Below, in pieces: positions 25,674-35,309 of a DNA stretch of 64,000 nucleotides (position 1 is the first letter of the stretch; every line of letters begins with the position of its first letter). The translations under genes were made by a program, and so were the position numbers. The notes beneath the pieces were generated by a model. That model was not told where the DNA came from. It did no database searches and saw nothing but the letters and a program-made list of their open reading frames with translations. Origin of the DNA: an uncultured Eubacterium sp. (lineage in GTDB: Bacteria; Bacillota; Clostridia; Lachnospirales; Lachnospiraceae); assembly GCA_910579145.1 (NCBI GenBank), contig CAJTTQ010000001.1, positions 1 through 64,000 on the forward strand, written 5' to 3'.

Positions 25674-28600
25674 ATGTCAAAGTTGATGAAGAAAAAAGGC
25701 TTGAGGACATTCCTTGTGATTGTGGGTATCATCGCAGCTTTAGCGCTGTTTTTTACTCTAAAGGGTTCCTCGATCACCGACAACTCAGACAAATATGAAG
25801 GCGTGGATCTGGAAGCGGCGAGCGGAGAATATGGTCGTACCGATACATATTCCATTTACGCGGACACGCATGGGGATTCCATACCAGAGGGTGCCGGTAA
25901 CACTTATGATCTGGATGTGTTCAGCTATACAGACAGCAGTAACGTGTCCAAGAGAAGCGGCATAGGGCCGGACAGTGACAAGGCTGATGCGCTGCAGATT
26001 CCAGAAGAAGGGTATGCAGAGTTTGAAGTGGATGTCAAACAGGCTGGATACTACAATTTGCTTGTGGAATATTATCCGACGACGGACGATGACGACCGCG
26101 GGATTTCCATTGAGACGAAAGTGGAGATCAACGGGAAGGTGCCGTTCAGCGGCGCGGATGCGATAGCGTTCCAGCGTGTGTACACGGATGCGGCGGAGCC
26201 GACCAAGGACAATCAGGGAAATGAGATTCGGGCAGCACAGATTGAGGATCCGAACAGAAGCTGGATGTCCGCGTATTTTGAAGATGCGACGGGGTATGAA
26301 GTTGAGCCGTATCGGTTTTATCTCGAAGCAGGTAAAAATACGATCCGTCTGACCGGAGTGAATGAAAAATTCCTGATCCGGAAGCTGACGGTTGGAAATA
26401 GGAAAAAGACGCCTGCGTATGCGGACTACGCACAGGAAAATTCAGGTAAGGCGAACAGTGTATCGGATTATCTGGATAAGATCCAGGGAGAGACGGCAGT
26501 CAGACGTTCGGCACCGTCCCTGTACGCAAGTTATGACCGTGGGTCCGGCGATACCGAGTACGCGAATAAGGAAAGCGGAGAGGTCACGATCGGAAATACC
26601 GATAAGCAGGTGCTCAACATGACCGGCGGTACCCAGTGGAAAGTGGCCAATGACTGGCTGGAATGGGAAATGGAAGTTCCCGAAGAGGGAGATTACGTGA
26701 TCGGCATCAAGGGCCGTCAGGGATATAACCGTGGATACATAGCAAACCGTTCCCTCTACATCGACGGGGAGATCCCGTTTGAGGAAGTGTCACAGATCCG
26801 TTTTACATATAACAATCTGTGGGAAATGGTGTGCCTTCAGGATGAAAATGGCGAGGCGTACAAGTTTCATCTCGCAAAAGGAAAGCATGTGATCCGTCTG
26901 AAAAACACGCTGGGCGATCTCGGAGCGTATCTGTCACAGCTCTCCGACAGCGTATTCAATATGAATAAAATGTACCGTACGATCCTGGTACTGACAGGAA
27001 CGGAACCGGATGCGTACCGTGATTACCAGATCGAAAAGGTATATCCTGAAGTCATCGAGGCGATGAAGATCGAATCGAAGAGGCTTTACAAGCTGGTAGA
27101 TGACGTGACTGCCTATGCGGGTGAGAAGAGCGGAGAGATTTCCGTGGCACAGACATTGGCAGCCCAGATGGAAAAATTTGTGGAGCGTCCCGATAAGATC
27201 CCATCAACATTAAAGAATTTTAAAGAAAATATCAGTTCCCTCGGAACATCGATCAATAACCTGAGCGCGGCGTCAATGGATATTGACTACATAGCGATCG
27301 CGAGCAGCAAAGATAAGCTGCCGGAAGTATCCGAAAACGGATTTGATAAACTAGTACATGAGTGTATCCTTTTTGTCAATTCGTTCCGCAGCGATTCTTC
27401 GGCGCTCGGTAACGTATACGATTCGAAGGATAAAGATGTTATTGACGTTTGGATCACGGCTGGCCGTGACCAGAGTACGATTTTGAAAAACATGGTTGAC
27501 CAGTTGTTTACACCGAAAACGGGGATCAAGGTCAATGTCAAGCTGATCGACGCGGCGAACACAGCGACGTCTACCGGTGTCAACGCGATGCTTCCAGCCG
27601 TTATCTCTGGATTTGGCCCGGATGTGGCGCTTTGTATCGCGCAGACTGAGCCGGTCAACTACGCGCTGCGGAATGCCGTTGTAGACTTGCGCGAGTTCCC
27701 GGAACTGGATGATGTATTATCCGAATATTATGAGAGTTCCTACGTGTCCTATAAGTTTAACGGCGGACTTTTTGCCCTGCCAGAGACACAGAACTATAAT
27801 GTGATGTTCTATCGTACAGACATTATGGGAGATCTCGGAATTGATGTGGAAAAGGATGTCAATACGTGGGATGACGTGTTGAAGATCCTGCCGGTTCTGC
27901 AAAAGAGCAGTATGACATTTGCCGTGCCGAGTGTAGAGCGTAAGATCGGAAATACGACGAACCCTGACCTCGCGAACTACTATGCGCAGCTTTACCAGCG
28001 AGGCGGTACACTCTATGACGAAGAGGCGATGCGTACAATGATCGGGGAACCCGAAGCGATCGAAGCCTTTGAGTTCTATACGAAATTGTTCACGAACTAT
28101 AAACTGGAGAAACAGTATGACTTCGTAAACCGTTTCCGAAGCGGTGAGATGCCGATCGGTGTAGCCGATTACAACAACTTTAATACGCTGGCCGTTTTCG
28201 CACCGGAGATCAAAGGTCTTTGGAACTTCGCGATGATGCCTGGCGTGGAGCAGGAAGATGGCACGATCAACCGCGCGGTACAGTCGTGGGGTACGTGTTC
28301 GATGATGTTGCGTGGCGCGGAAGACAGAGATAAGAAAGAGATCAGCTGGGAATTCCTCAAATGGTGGGCTAGTTCAGAAACACAGGCCAATTTCGCCAGC
28401 GAGCTTGAGGCTGTCATGGGTGCGTCGGCACGTTACGCGACGGCAAACAGAAAAACGTTTGAAACGTTGTCGTGGAGCAGCAGGGAGTCGGATGCACTGA
28501 AAGAGCAGTGGGAACATGCCTTTGGACTTCCAGAAGTTGCCGGGGGATATTACACATCCCGCCATATCACGAATGCGATCCGTAAAGTCATGAACAACAA

Positions 28601-28706
28601 TGAAGACCCGAGAGAGACTCTTCTTGATTATGTTATAACGATCGACGATGAGATTAGCAATAAACGGAAAGAGTTTGGACTTCCAACCCTGCCGAAAAAT
28701 AATTAG
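25674..28706 (+). CDS. Large membrane-anchored solute-binding protein with two carbohydrate-binding-like domains
   Basis: About 1010 residues. An N-terminal membrane segment (about 12-32) lacks a lipobox and is probably an uncleaved anchor. Two similar beta-sandwich domains follow (about 110-245 and 320-440). Both contain a strand of the type YAEFEVDV or WLEWEMEV, a G-K/E-x-PF turn and a closing strand (YRFYLEAGKNTIRL, YKFHLAKGKHVIRL). A helical spacer leads to a family 1 solute-binding fold (about 585-1010, with GPDVALCIAQTEPVN and LPETQNYNVMFYRTD). It would capture xylo-oligosaccharides for the two permeases that follow. ATG 25674 has AGGAG 12 bases upstream. Most solute-binding proteins are lipoproteins of about 450 residues, so the anchor and front domains are unusual. 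Confidence 0.85.
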   Translation: MSKLMKKKGLRTFLVIVGIIAALALFFTLKGSSITDNSDKYEGVDLEAASGEYGRTDTYSIYADTHGDSIPEGAGNTYDLDVFSYTDSSNVSKRSGIGPDSDKADALQIPEEGYAEFEVDVKQAGYYNLLVEYYPTTDDDDRGISIETKVEINGKVPFSGADAIAFQRVYTDAAEPTKDNQGNEIRAAQIEDPNRSWMSAYFEDATGYEVEPYRFYLEAGKNTIRLTGVNEKFLIRKLTVGNRKKTPAYADYAQENSGKANSVSDYLDKIQGETAVRRSAPSLYASYDRGSGDTEYANKESGEVTIGNTDKQVLNMTGGTQWKVANDWLEWEMEVPEEGDYVIGIKGRQGYNRGYIANRSLYIDGEIPFEEVSQIRFTYNNLWEMVCLQDENGEAYKFHLAKGKHVIRLKNTLGDLGAYLSQLSDSVFNMNKMYRTILVLTGTEPDAYRDYQIEKVYPEVIEAMKIESKRLYKLVDDVTAYAGEKSGEISVAQTLAAQMEKFVERPDKIPSTLKNFKENISSLGTSINNLSAASMDIDYIAIASSKDKLPEVSENGFDKLVHECILFVNSFRSDSSALGNVYDSKDKDVIDVWITAGRDQSTILKNMVDQLFTPKTGIKVNVKLIDAANTATSTGVNAMLPAVISGFGPDVALCIAQTEPVNYALRNAVVDLREFPELDDVLSEYYESSYVSYKFNGGLFALPETQNYNVMFYRTDIMGDLGIDVEKDVNTWDDVLKILPVLQKSSMTFAVPSVERKIGNTTNPDLANYYAQLYQRGGTLYDEEAMRTMIGEPEAIEAFEFYTKLFTNYKLEKQYDFVNRFRSGEMPIGVADYNNFNTLAVFAPEIKGLWNFAMMPGVEQEDGTINRAVQSWGTCSMMLRGAEDRDKKEISWEFLKWWASSETQANFASELEAVMGASARYATANRKTFETLSWSSRESDALKEQWEHAFGLPEVAGGYYTSRHITNAIRKVMNNNEDPRETLLDYVITIDDEISNKRKEFGLPTLPKNN

Positions 28707-28723
28707 AGAGGAGAGCAAAATGT

Positions 28724-29659
28724 ATGAAGTTTCTAGTAAAGTATACACAGATTAAGAAACGGAATATGGGGATTGCGTGGAAAAAGGCAAAAATGTCGAA
28801 AACCTGTTATCTGTTTCTGCTGCCATATGCGATCGTGTTTACAGCGTTCTATATTTTGCCGGTGTGTATGTCGATCTTTTACAGCTTTACATACTACAAC
28901 GTGCTGGAACCAGCGAAGTTTACCGGCCTAGAGAACTATATAGACCTGCTTCTGTCTGATGACGTGTTCCTGATCGCCATCAAGAACACATTCCTTCTGG
29001 CGGCGATCACAGGCCCGCTCGGATATATCATGTCCTTTATCTTCGCGTGGTTTATCAATGAGCTGCCCAGATATATCCGTGCCTTTGCCGTGTGTGTGTT
29101 CTACGCGCCTACGATTTCCGGCCAGGCGTACATGGTATGGTCGATCTTGTTCAGTGGAGACGCGTACGGATATGTGAATGCGTTCCTGATCAAATTTGGA
29201 TTTATCAGTGAGCCGGTTTTGTGGCTTACCGATGTAAAGTACATGATGAACGTCGTGATCATCATCGTACTCTGGATGAGTCTCGGTACCGGATTCCTTT
29301 CCTTCGTGGCAGGACTGCAGGGTATTGATGCCTCCCAGTTTGAGGCCGGTTATGTGGACGGCGTCAAAAACCGCTGGCAGGAATTGTGGTATATCACCCT
29401 GCCAAACATGAAGCCGATGCTTCTGTTCGGTGCGGTTATGGCAATTACGCAGTCATTCGGCGTCGCGGACGTCACGATGGCGCTGTGTGGATTCCCAAGT
29501 ACCGACTATGCGGCGCGAACTGTTGTCACCCATCTGATCGACTATGGTACGACGCGATTTGAGATGGGATACGCCTCAGCGATAGCGACGATCCTATTTG
29601 TCGTTATGATCGTTTGTAACAAAGCGATCCAGGCATTGCTGAGCAAAGTTGGAACTTGA
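28724..29659 (+). CDS. Sugar ABC transporter permease (MalF/UgpA type)
   Basis: A 311-residue inner-membrane permease with about six hydrophobic segments. The EAA-type ATPase-docking loop is FEAGYVDGVKNRWQELWYI near residue 205, somewhat divergent. AGAGGAGAG lies about ten bases before the ATG. It pairs with the next gene to form the channel for the solute-binding protein encoded upstream. Its stop overlaps the longer open frame of the next permease, but the real start there is 29677. Confidence 0.92.
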   Translation: MKFLVKYTQIKKRNMGIAWKKAKMSKTCYLFLLPYAIVFTAFYILPVCMSIFYSFTYYNVLEPAKFTGLENYIDLLLSDDVFLIAIKNTFLLAAITGPLGYIMSFIFAWFINELPRYIRAFAVCVFYAPTISGQAYMVWSILFSGDAYGYVNAFLIKFGFISEPVLWLTDVKYMMNVVIIIVLWMSLGTGFLSFVAGLQGIDASQFEAGYVDGVKNRWQELWYITLPNMKPMLLFGAVMAITQSFGVADVTMALCGFPSTDYAARTVVTHLIDYGTTRFEMGYASAIATILFVVMIVCNKAIQALLSKVGT

Positions 29660-29676
29660 GAGGAGGTATAACGGCG

Positions 29677-30540
29677 ATGAAATTGATCAAGCTGAAAAGA
29701 AGAAAACCGAATCGTTCCCGCGGTGGAGATTTGGGGATTTACATTATGTTGATCTTGTTTGGTTTATTCTTTGTTATGCCTTTGGTATATGCAATCAGCA
29801 GTGCGTTTAAACCGTTGGATGAGATTTATCTCTATCCGCCAAGATTTTTCGTGAAAAACCCGACATTCAATAACTTTCAGGATTTGCTTGTTGTCATGTC
29901 GAGTTCGTATGTGCCATTTACCCGTTACGTGTTTAATACGGTATTGACCACGCTGGTCGGTACGCTCGGGCATCTGCTCATCGGTTCGATGGCAGCGTAT
30001 GTACTTGCTAAATACAGCTTTCCGGGCGGCAAGGGATTTTTCAACCTCTGCCAATCAGCCCTGATGTTTAACGTATACGTGCTTCAGATCCCGACCTATC
30101 TGATCATGTCACAGCTCGGATGGGTGGATACCTATCTGGCGCTCATCGTGCCTGCGTTCGCGCTCCCGATGGGACTCTTCCTCATGAAGCAGTTTATGGA
30201 GCAGATCCCGGACGCGCTCATCGAGGCGGCGAAGATCGACGGCGCGCGGGAAGGACGTATTTATCTGCAGATTGTCATGCCGAACGTAAAACCGGCGTGG
30301 CTGACTGTAACGATCTTCTCTGTACAGAACCTTTGGAACCAGAAAGGACAGGTGTATATCTATTCGGAAGAATATAAGATGCTGCCATACGCGCTGCAGC
30401 AGATCATGTCTGGTGGTGTGGCCCGTGCCGGCGTCGGTTCAGCGGCTACGATGGTCGTTATGATGGTTCCGATCGTCATATTCATTATGGCACAGAGTAA
30501 TATTTTGGAAACAATGGCTAGTTCGGGTATTAAAGACTGA
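29677..30540 (+). CDS. Carbohydrate ABC transporter permease (MalG type)
   Basis: A 287-residue permease with about six hydrophobic segments and a clear EAA loop, EAAKIDGAREGRIYLQIVMP, near residue 185. AGGAGG at 29661-29666 stands ten bases before ATG 29677; a TTG at 29656 would overlap that site and is rejected. It forms a heterodimer with the preceding permease. No ATPase gene is present in the locus, so energy must come from a shared MsmX-like ATPase elsewhere. Confidence 0.93.
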   Translation: MKLIKLKRRKPNRSRGGDLGIYIMLILFGLFFVMPLVYAISSAFKPLDEIYLYPPRFFVKNPTFNNFQDLLVVMSSSYVPFTRYVFNTVLTTLVGTLGHLLIGSMAAYVLAKYSFPGGKGFFNLCQSALMFNVYVLQIPTYLIMSQLGWVDTYLALIVPAFALPMGLFLMKQFMEQIPDALIEAAKIDGAREGRIYLQIVMPNVKPAWLTVTIFSVQNLWNQKGQVYIYSEEYKMLPYALQQIMSGGVARAGVGSAATMVVMMVPIVIFIMAQSNILETMASSGIKD

Positions 30541-30556
30541 TAAAGGAGGATGAAAC

Positions 30557-32047
30557 ATGAGAGTATGTAAAAAAATAGCATCTGTGTTTGCTTTGGTACT
30601 TACCGCATCCGTCCTTTTGTGCAGTACCGGCGCCGAAGCGACAAGTTCGGATGGCAACCATTATACATACATCTATGACTGCTGGGGATACGACAGGGAG
30701 TCGCCCGATGCCTATTCGGTAACACGGACGATCACTGGTTCGGACTTCGCGTGCGGGAATTTTGTAGATCCGGAAGGTCTGTACGTGATCGGCAATGATA
30801 TGTATGTGGTAGATACCGGAAACAGTAGAGTTGTGAAATTTACGTATGAAAACGATGTATTCACGATGGTGAAGGAGATCAAGCAATTTGATAACAACGG
30901 CCAGCAGGATGCCCTGGCACAGCCGCAGGATGTATTTGTGGATGAGGAAGGTAATACTTATATCGCCGATACCGGAAACAAAAGGATCGTGCATCTGGAT
31001 CCCAGCGGAAAACTCGTGAAGGTGATCACAAGGCCGGAGGACGAGACAGTAGACCAGTCGACGGACTTTCTTCCGCAGAAACTTGTCGTTGACAGTTCAA
31101 AGCGGATCTTTACACAGGTTCAGAACGTAAACAAAGGATTTATGGAATTTGCGAGCGACGGAAGCTTTACCGGGTTTGTCGGCGCGAGCAAAGTAACGTA
31201 TAACTTTTTGGAATATCTGTGGAAAATGATCGCGACAAAGGAGCAGAGAGCGCAGATGGATCTGTTCGTGCCGACGGAGTACAGTAACCTCTGTCTGGAT
31301 TCCGAGGGATTTATTTATGCCACGATCGGCGTTATAGGTGAAGAGACCAACCCGTTGGACGCGCAGCCGATCCGTAAGCTGAATGCGAAAGGAACGGATA
31401 TACTCGTGCGTAACGGGTATTTTGAGCCGGCCGGGGATCTGTGGTGGGTCGGCCACGGCGAGATGAGCGGCCCTTCAAAATTTGTAGACATTGCCTGTCT
31501 GGATAACGATGTATACTATGGACTGGATAATACGAGAGGACGTATCTTCTCCTATGATTTCCAGGGTAACATGCTGTACGCGTTCGGCGGACATGGTTAT
31601 AAGGCCGGATATTTCATCAATCCGGTCGCGATCGAGGATCTCGGGGATACACTTGTTGTGCTGGACGCGAATCTCGGTTCGATCACGCAGTTTACGCTGA
31701 CCGAGTATGGAACTTATATCAATGAAGGACTTAGCCAGTATAAGCGCGGTGACTACGATGCCTCCGCAGCGACGTGGCAGAAAGTGCTTAAATTAAATGG
31801 TAACTATGACCAGGCGTATATCGGTATCGGCCGTGCTTATCTGAGACAGGAGAAGTATACGGAAGCGATGGAGTATTTTAAGTTGAAACTGGATTCCACG
31901 AATTACTCCAAAGCGTATAAACTTTACCGGAAAGACTGGTTCGAAGAAAACATCGGGATCATTATTGCCGTTGTCGTAATCCTGATCCTCTTTGGCTATG
32001 GTTACGGATTTGTCAAGAAGGCAAGGAAGGAGGTAGAGAAAGGATGA
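30557..32047 (+). CDS. Exported NHL-repeat/TPR protein with C-terminal membrane anchor
   Basis: A 496-residue protein with a signal peptide (1-28), then NHL-type propeller repeats (about 60-375; note NDMYVVDTGNSRVVKF and GNTYIADTGNKRIVHL). Two TPR-like helical pairs follow (about 385-455, YDQAYIGIGRAYLRQEKYTE), and a C-terminal membrane segment (about 470-488) with a basic tail. So the propeller and TPR face outside and are tethered to the membrane. AAAGGAGG supports the start. It sits 16 bases after the permease and its stop overlaps the YIP1 gene (ATGA), so it belongs to the import operon, perhaps as an accessory or sensory subunit. No enzyme motif is recognised. Confidence 0.8.
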   Translation: MRVCKKIASVFALVLTASVLLCSTGAEATSSDGNHYTYIYDCWGYDRESPDAYSVTRTITGSDFACGNFVDPEGLYVIGNDMYVVDTGNSRVVKFTYENDVFTMVKEIKQFDNNGQQDALAQPQDVFVDEEGNTYIADTGNKRIVHLDPSGKLVKVITRPEDETVDQSTDFLPQKLVVDSSKRIFTQVQNVNKGFMEFASDGSFTGFVGASKVTYNFLEYLWKMIATKEQRAQMDLFVPTEYSNLCLDSEGFIYATIGVIGEETNPLDAQPIRKLNAKGTDILVRNGYFEPAGDLWWVGHGEMSGPSKFVDIACLDNDVYYGLDNTRGRIFSYDFQGNMLYAFGGHGYKAGYFINPVAIEDLGDTLVVLDANLGSITQFTLTEYGTYINEGLSQYKRGDYDASAATWQKVLKLNGNYDQAYIGIGRAYLRQEKYTEAMEYFKLKLDSTNYSKAYKLYRKDWFEENIGIIIAVVVILILFGYGYGFVKKARKEVEKG

Positions 32048-32709
32048 GTTTTAAGCAACGAATTCTCAACAAAGAGAGTTGGGCTGCGTATCGTAGATCT
32101 TTACGCTTCTCACTTCACTGTATTGTCCGTCCGTTTGACGGCTTTTGGGATCTGACGCATGAAAAGAGAGGATCCCTGGCAGCTGCCAATACGCTGGTGG
32201 TCCTCGTTCTCCTGACCGTTTTGATCCGATTAGGGGGAACCAGTTTCGTATTCCTTCCGGTTCGCTGGAATGATGTAAACCTTTTGATGCAGATCATGTC
32301 GTTTTTGCTTCCTTTTGTTGTATACTGTGTGGCAAACTGGTGTCTTACGACGCTGTTTGACGGGAAAGGAACGCTGAAAGACATTTATATGGGTACGGCT
32401 TACGCGATGACGCCATATATTCTGATCCAGCTGCCACTTGTGGTATTAAGTAACTTTGTAACAGAAGAAGAGGGTGCGTTTTATTTATACTTTGGCTATT
32501 TCTCCTTTGTATGGTGCGGATTCCTGATCATAGCCTCTGTTATGATGATCCATGACTTCCTTCTGGGAAAAGCATTTCTTGCACTTGTTTTTACCGGTGT
32601 GGGCATGCTGGTGATCGTGTTCCTGATGGTTCTCTTCTTCAGCTTGATCAGTGATGGTTTTGCATACTTCTATTCGTTGTATAAAGAAATCGTCTACCGA
32701 TTCTATTAA
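32044..32709 (+). CDS. YIP1-family membrane protein
   Basis: A 221-residue protein with about five hydrophobic segments between residues 45 and 215, of the YIP1 family whose bacterial members have no known biochemical role. A polar loop (CVANWCLTTLFDGKGTLKDI) between segments two and three is typical. The start overlaps the stop of the NHL/TPR gene by four bases, so the two are coupled. In this type of gene cluster the NHL protein, YIP1 protein and DUF5696 lipoprotein occur together between two permease pairs. Confidence 0.78.
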   Translation: MSFKQRILNKESWAAYRRSLRFSLHCIVRPFDGFWDLTHEKRGSLAAANTLVVLVLLTVLIRLGGTSFVFLPVRWNDVNLLMQIMSFLLPFVVYCVANWCLTTLFDGKGTLKDIYMGTAYAMTPYILIQLPLVVLSNFVTEEEGAFYLYFGYFSFVWCGFLIIASVMMIHDFLLGKAFLALVFTGVGMLVIVFLMVLFFSLISDGFAYFYSLYKEIVYRFY

Positions 32710-32732
32710 ATGGAAGGAGGTTGATGTTCAGA

Positions 32733-35309
32733 ATGAAAAAGAAATGGTATTTACTTTTAGCCGCTGTCGTGACATCCTTTGCATTGGTAGGATGCGGAGA
32801 CTCTTCATCTGGTTATAAGGAACTTACTTCCTATACGAATGAGGACAGCCAGACAGTGACGATCCAGAACAACGATCTGGAGCTGACGGTGGATAAAGAT
32901 TCTACGGCTTTTGTATTAAAGAATAAGGCCGAGAACAAAGTGTATATGTCGAATCCTTCACATGAGGATGTGGAAAAATACGCGAAAGCTACAGGCCAGC
33001 TCAAAGATATACTGAGTTCTACGATGATGCTGACCTATTCGAACAGCACGGACACACAAAAAGAGATCAACAACTACAGTGAATCGATCGTAGATGGCAA
33101 CTATGCCATCGAGAAAGTGAGCGATGAGCAGGTTGACGTTCATTACACGATCGGTGATATCGAAAAGCTGTTTGTTTGTCCCCTTGTCATAAAGGAATCG
33201 AGGATGAACGAGTTGCTCGAAAAGATGTCTGAATCCGATCAGAAAGCGATCAAGCGTAATTATGTTTATTATAAGTACGAGGAGTTAGAAGAGGCGGACG
33301 ATGATATGGAACTCCAGCTGGCGCTCGAAAAGTTCCCGGATCTGAAAGATGAGCCGGTCTATTATCTGACAGAGAAGATCACGGACTCAAAAGCAAAAAA
33401 CCTGGAACGGATGTTTGCAAAGGTGGGATATACCGAGGAAGACCGCAACAAGGACAGCGAGCCGTATAATGTGTCCCGAAACAGCGGTAAGCCGATCTTC
33501 GATATTACGATCCAGTACATACTGGAAGGATCCGATCTCGTCGTAAAAGTACCGATGGATCAGATCCAGTACAATCCGGATTACCCGATCGTAGAACTTT
33601 CCATTCTTCCGTATATGGGCGCTGCAAATACCGAGGAAAAAGGGTTCATCTTCGTACCGGATGGTACCGGAGGGATCATTAACTTCAATAACGGTAAGAC
33701 CGGTCAGCAGACTTATTTGAGTGAAGTGTACGGATGGGATTACGGGATCAGCCGTGATTCTGTCGTAGATGAGACGAAATCGAACTTCCCGCTGTTTGCG
33801 ATCTCCAATGAAACGACGGGGAATTCCTTCCTCTGTATTTCCGAAGAGGGAAGTGCTTATTCCAGCGTGAAGGCTGACATTTCGGGCAAGGAAAATGGTT
33901 ATAACTATGGACGTTTTACATATAAAATGATTCATGGTGAGGATATGGATATTTCGGCGAAGTCGGATACGACCGTTCGTTCTTACGAGTCAGAACTGCC
34001 AAAGGAAAATCTGACGCAGAGATATTTGTTCACGGATAAGATGGATTATGTCGGTCTCGCTACGGATTACCGTCAGTATTTGATGGACCGCTATCCAGAA
34101 CTGACGAAGAAGGAAGACAAGACGGTTCCGATGGCAGTAGAGATGATCGGGGCCGTGGACAATACCGAGCACATACTCGGATATCCGGTTACCCGCTCGC
34201 TGGCGCTGACGACATATTCAGAGGCACAGGATATTTTGAAACAGCTCAAAGGAGCCGGGGTCGAAAACCTGAGCGCGAAATATACCGGCTGGTTCAACAC
34301 CGGTGTGAACCAGCAGTCACCGGCTAAGGTGAAACTCGTAGGCAGACTCGGCGGCAAGTCGGATCTGAAGAGCCTCACGGCATATGCCTCGGGTACAGGC
34401 GGACTTGATCTGTTCATGAACGCGAAGTTCATGTATGTAACGAAGGATAAATTAGGAGATGGGTTTGGCGTGAACCGCGACGCGGCGAAGTTTGTCAGCC
34501 GTGAGATCTGTGAGCTTTACACGCTCGATCCGATCATTTATCAGACAAATGAGGAATATACGCTTTGTGAACTGTATTATCTCGTGAAACCATCGTATAC
34601 GATCGCTAACGTGGATAAGTATTTGGATTCCATTTCCAATTACGGGGTTCGCAATATCGGATTTGAGGATGTCGGAAATACACTGGCCGGTGACTACAAT
34701 CCGAAAGATAAGGTTTCAAGGGAAGCTTCCATGAATATGCAGGTGGATAAGCTGAAATCCCTGAAAGAGAGCGGAAGCCTTGTTATGACGACGAGCGGTA
34801 ATCAGTACGTGGTTCCGTATTCGGATTATGTGACGGATGTCAACATCGATCCCAAGGCGGTGAACATCATCGATGAATCGGTTCCGTTTTATGCGATCGC
34901 CCTTCACGGACTTGTCAATTTCTCGGGCAGCGCGATCAACCTTTCCGAAGATGAGACCGATATGATCCTGAAATCGGCAGAGACGGGCGCAGGCTTGTAT
35001 TATACGTTTATGAACGCTTCGACGAGTGTGCTTCAGGATACGGATTATACGCAGTATTACGCCTGCAGCTTTATGGATTGGAAAGATTCGGCGATCGAGC
35101 TTTACAACCGCTTTAATACAGAACTCGGCGATGTATACAGCCAGTTTATTTCCTCACATGAGAAACTGGCGAACGGAGTTTATAAGACAACATATGAAAG
35201 CGGAAAAACAGTACTTGTTAATTATAATTATGCCGATTATGATTATAATGGGACGACTGTTCCGAAGAGAGAGTTTGTCACATTGAAACAGGAGGTGGAC
35301 AATAAATGA
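32733..35309 (+). CDS. DUF5696-type lipoprotein, possible glycosidase-like fold
   Basis: About 858 residues. A lipoprotein signal (MKKKWYLLLAAVVTSFALVG followed by Cys) puts it on the outer face of the membrane. The N-terminal 390 residues are mostly beta strands. The region from about 420 onwards looks like a TIM-barrel (LALTTYSEAQDILKQLKGAG, then VENLSAKYTGW), which suggests but does not prove a sugar-active or sugar-binding role. AAGGAGG lies at 32714-32720; ATG 32733 gives a clean signal peptide, while ATG 32724 is only three bases from that site. The stop overlaps the next permease start (ATGA). I recognise the family only as DUF5696; function unknown. Confidence 0.75.
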   Translation: MKKKWYLLLAAVVTSFALVGCGDSSSGYKELTSYTNEDSQTVTIQNNDLELTVDKDSTAFVLKNKAENKVYMSNPSHEDVEKYAKATGQLKDILSSTMMLTYSNSTDTQKEINNYSESIVDGNYAIEKVSDEQVDVHYTIGDIEKLFVCPLVIKESRMNELLEKMSESDQKAIKRNYVYYKYEELEEADDDMELQLALEKFPDLKDEPVYYLTEKITDSKAKNLERMFAKVGYTEEDRNKDSEPYNVSRNSGKPIFDITIQYILEGSDLVVKVPMDQIQYNPDYPIVELSILPYMGAANTEEKGFIFVPDGTGGIINFNNGKTGQQTYLSEVYGWDYGISRDSVVDETKSNFPLFAISNETTGNSFLCISEEGSAYSSVKADISGKENGYNYGRFTYKMIHGEDMDISAKSDTTVRSYESELPKENLTQRYLFTDKMDYVGLATDYRQYLMDRYPELTKKEDKTVPMAVEMIGAVDNTEHILGYPVTRSLALTTYSEAQDILKQLKGAGVENLSAKYTGWFNTGVNQQSPAKVKLVGRLGGKSDLKSLTAYASGTGGLDLFMNAKFMYVTKDKLGDGFGVNRDAAKFVSREICELYTLDPIIYQTNEEYTLCELYYLVKPSYTIANVDKYLDSISNYGVRNIGFEDVGNTLAGDYNPKDKVSREASMNMQVDKLKSLKESGSLVMTTSGNQYVVPYSDYVTDVNIDPKAVNIIDESVPFYAIALHGLVNFSGSAINLSEDETDMILKSAETGAGLYYTFMNASTSVLQDTDYTQYYACSFMDWKDSAIELYNRFNTELGDVYSQFISSHEKLANGVYKTTYESGKTVLVNYNYADYDYNGTTVPKREFVTLKQEVDNK

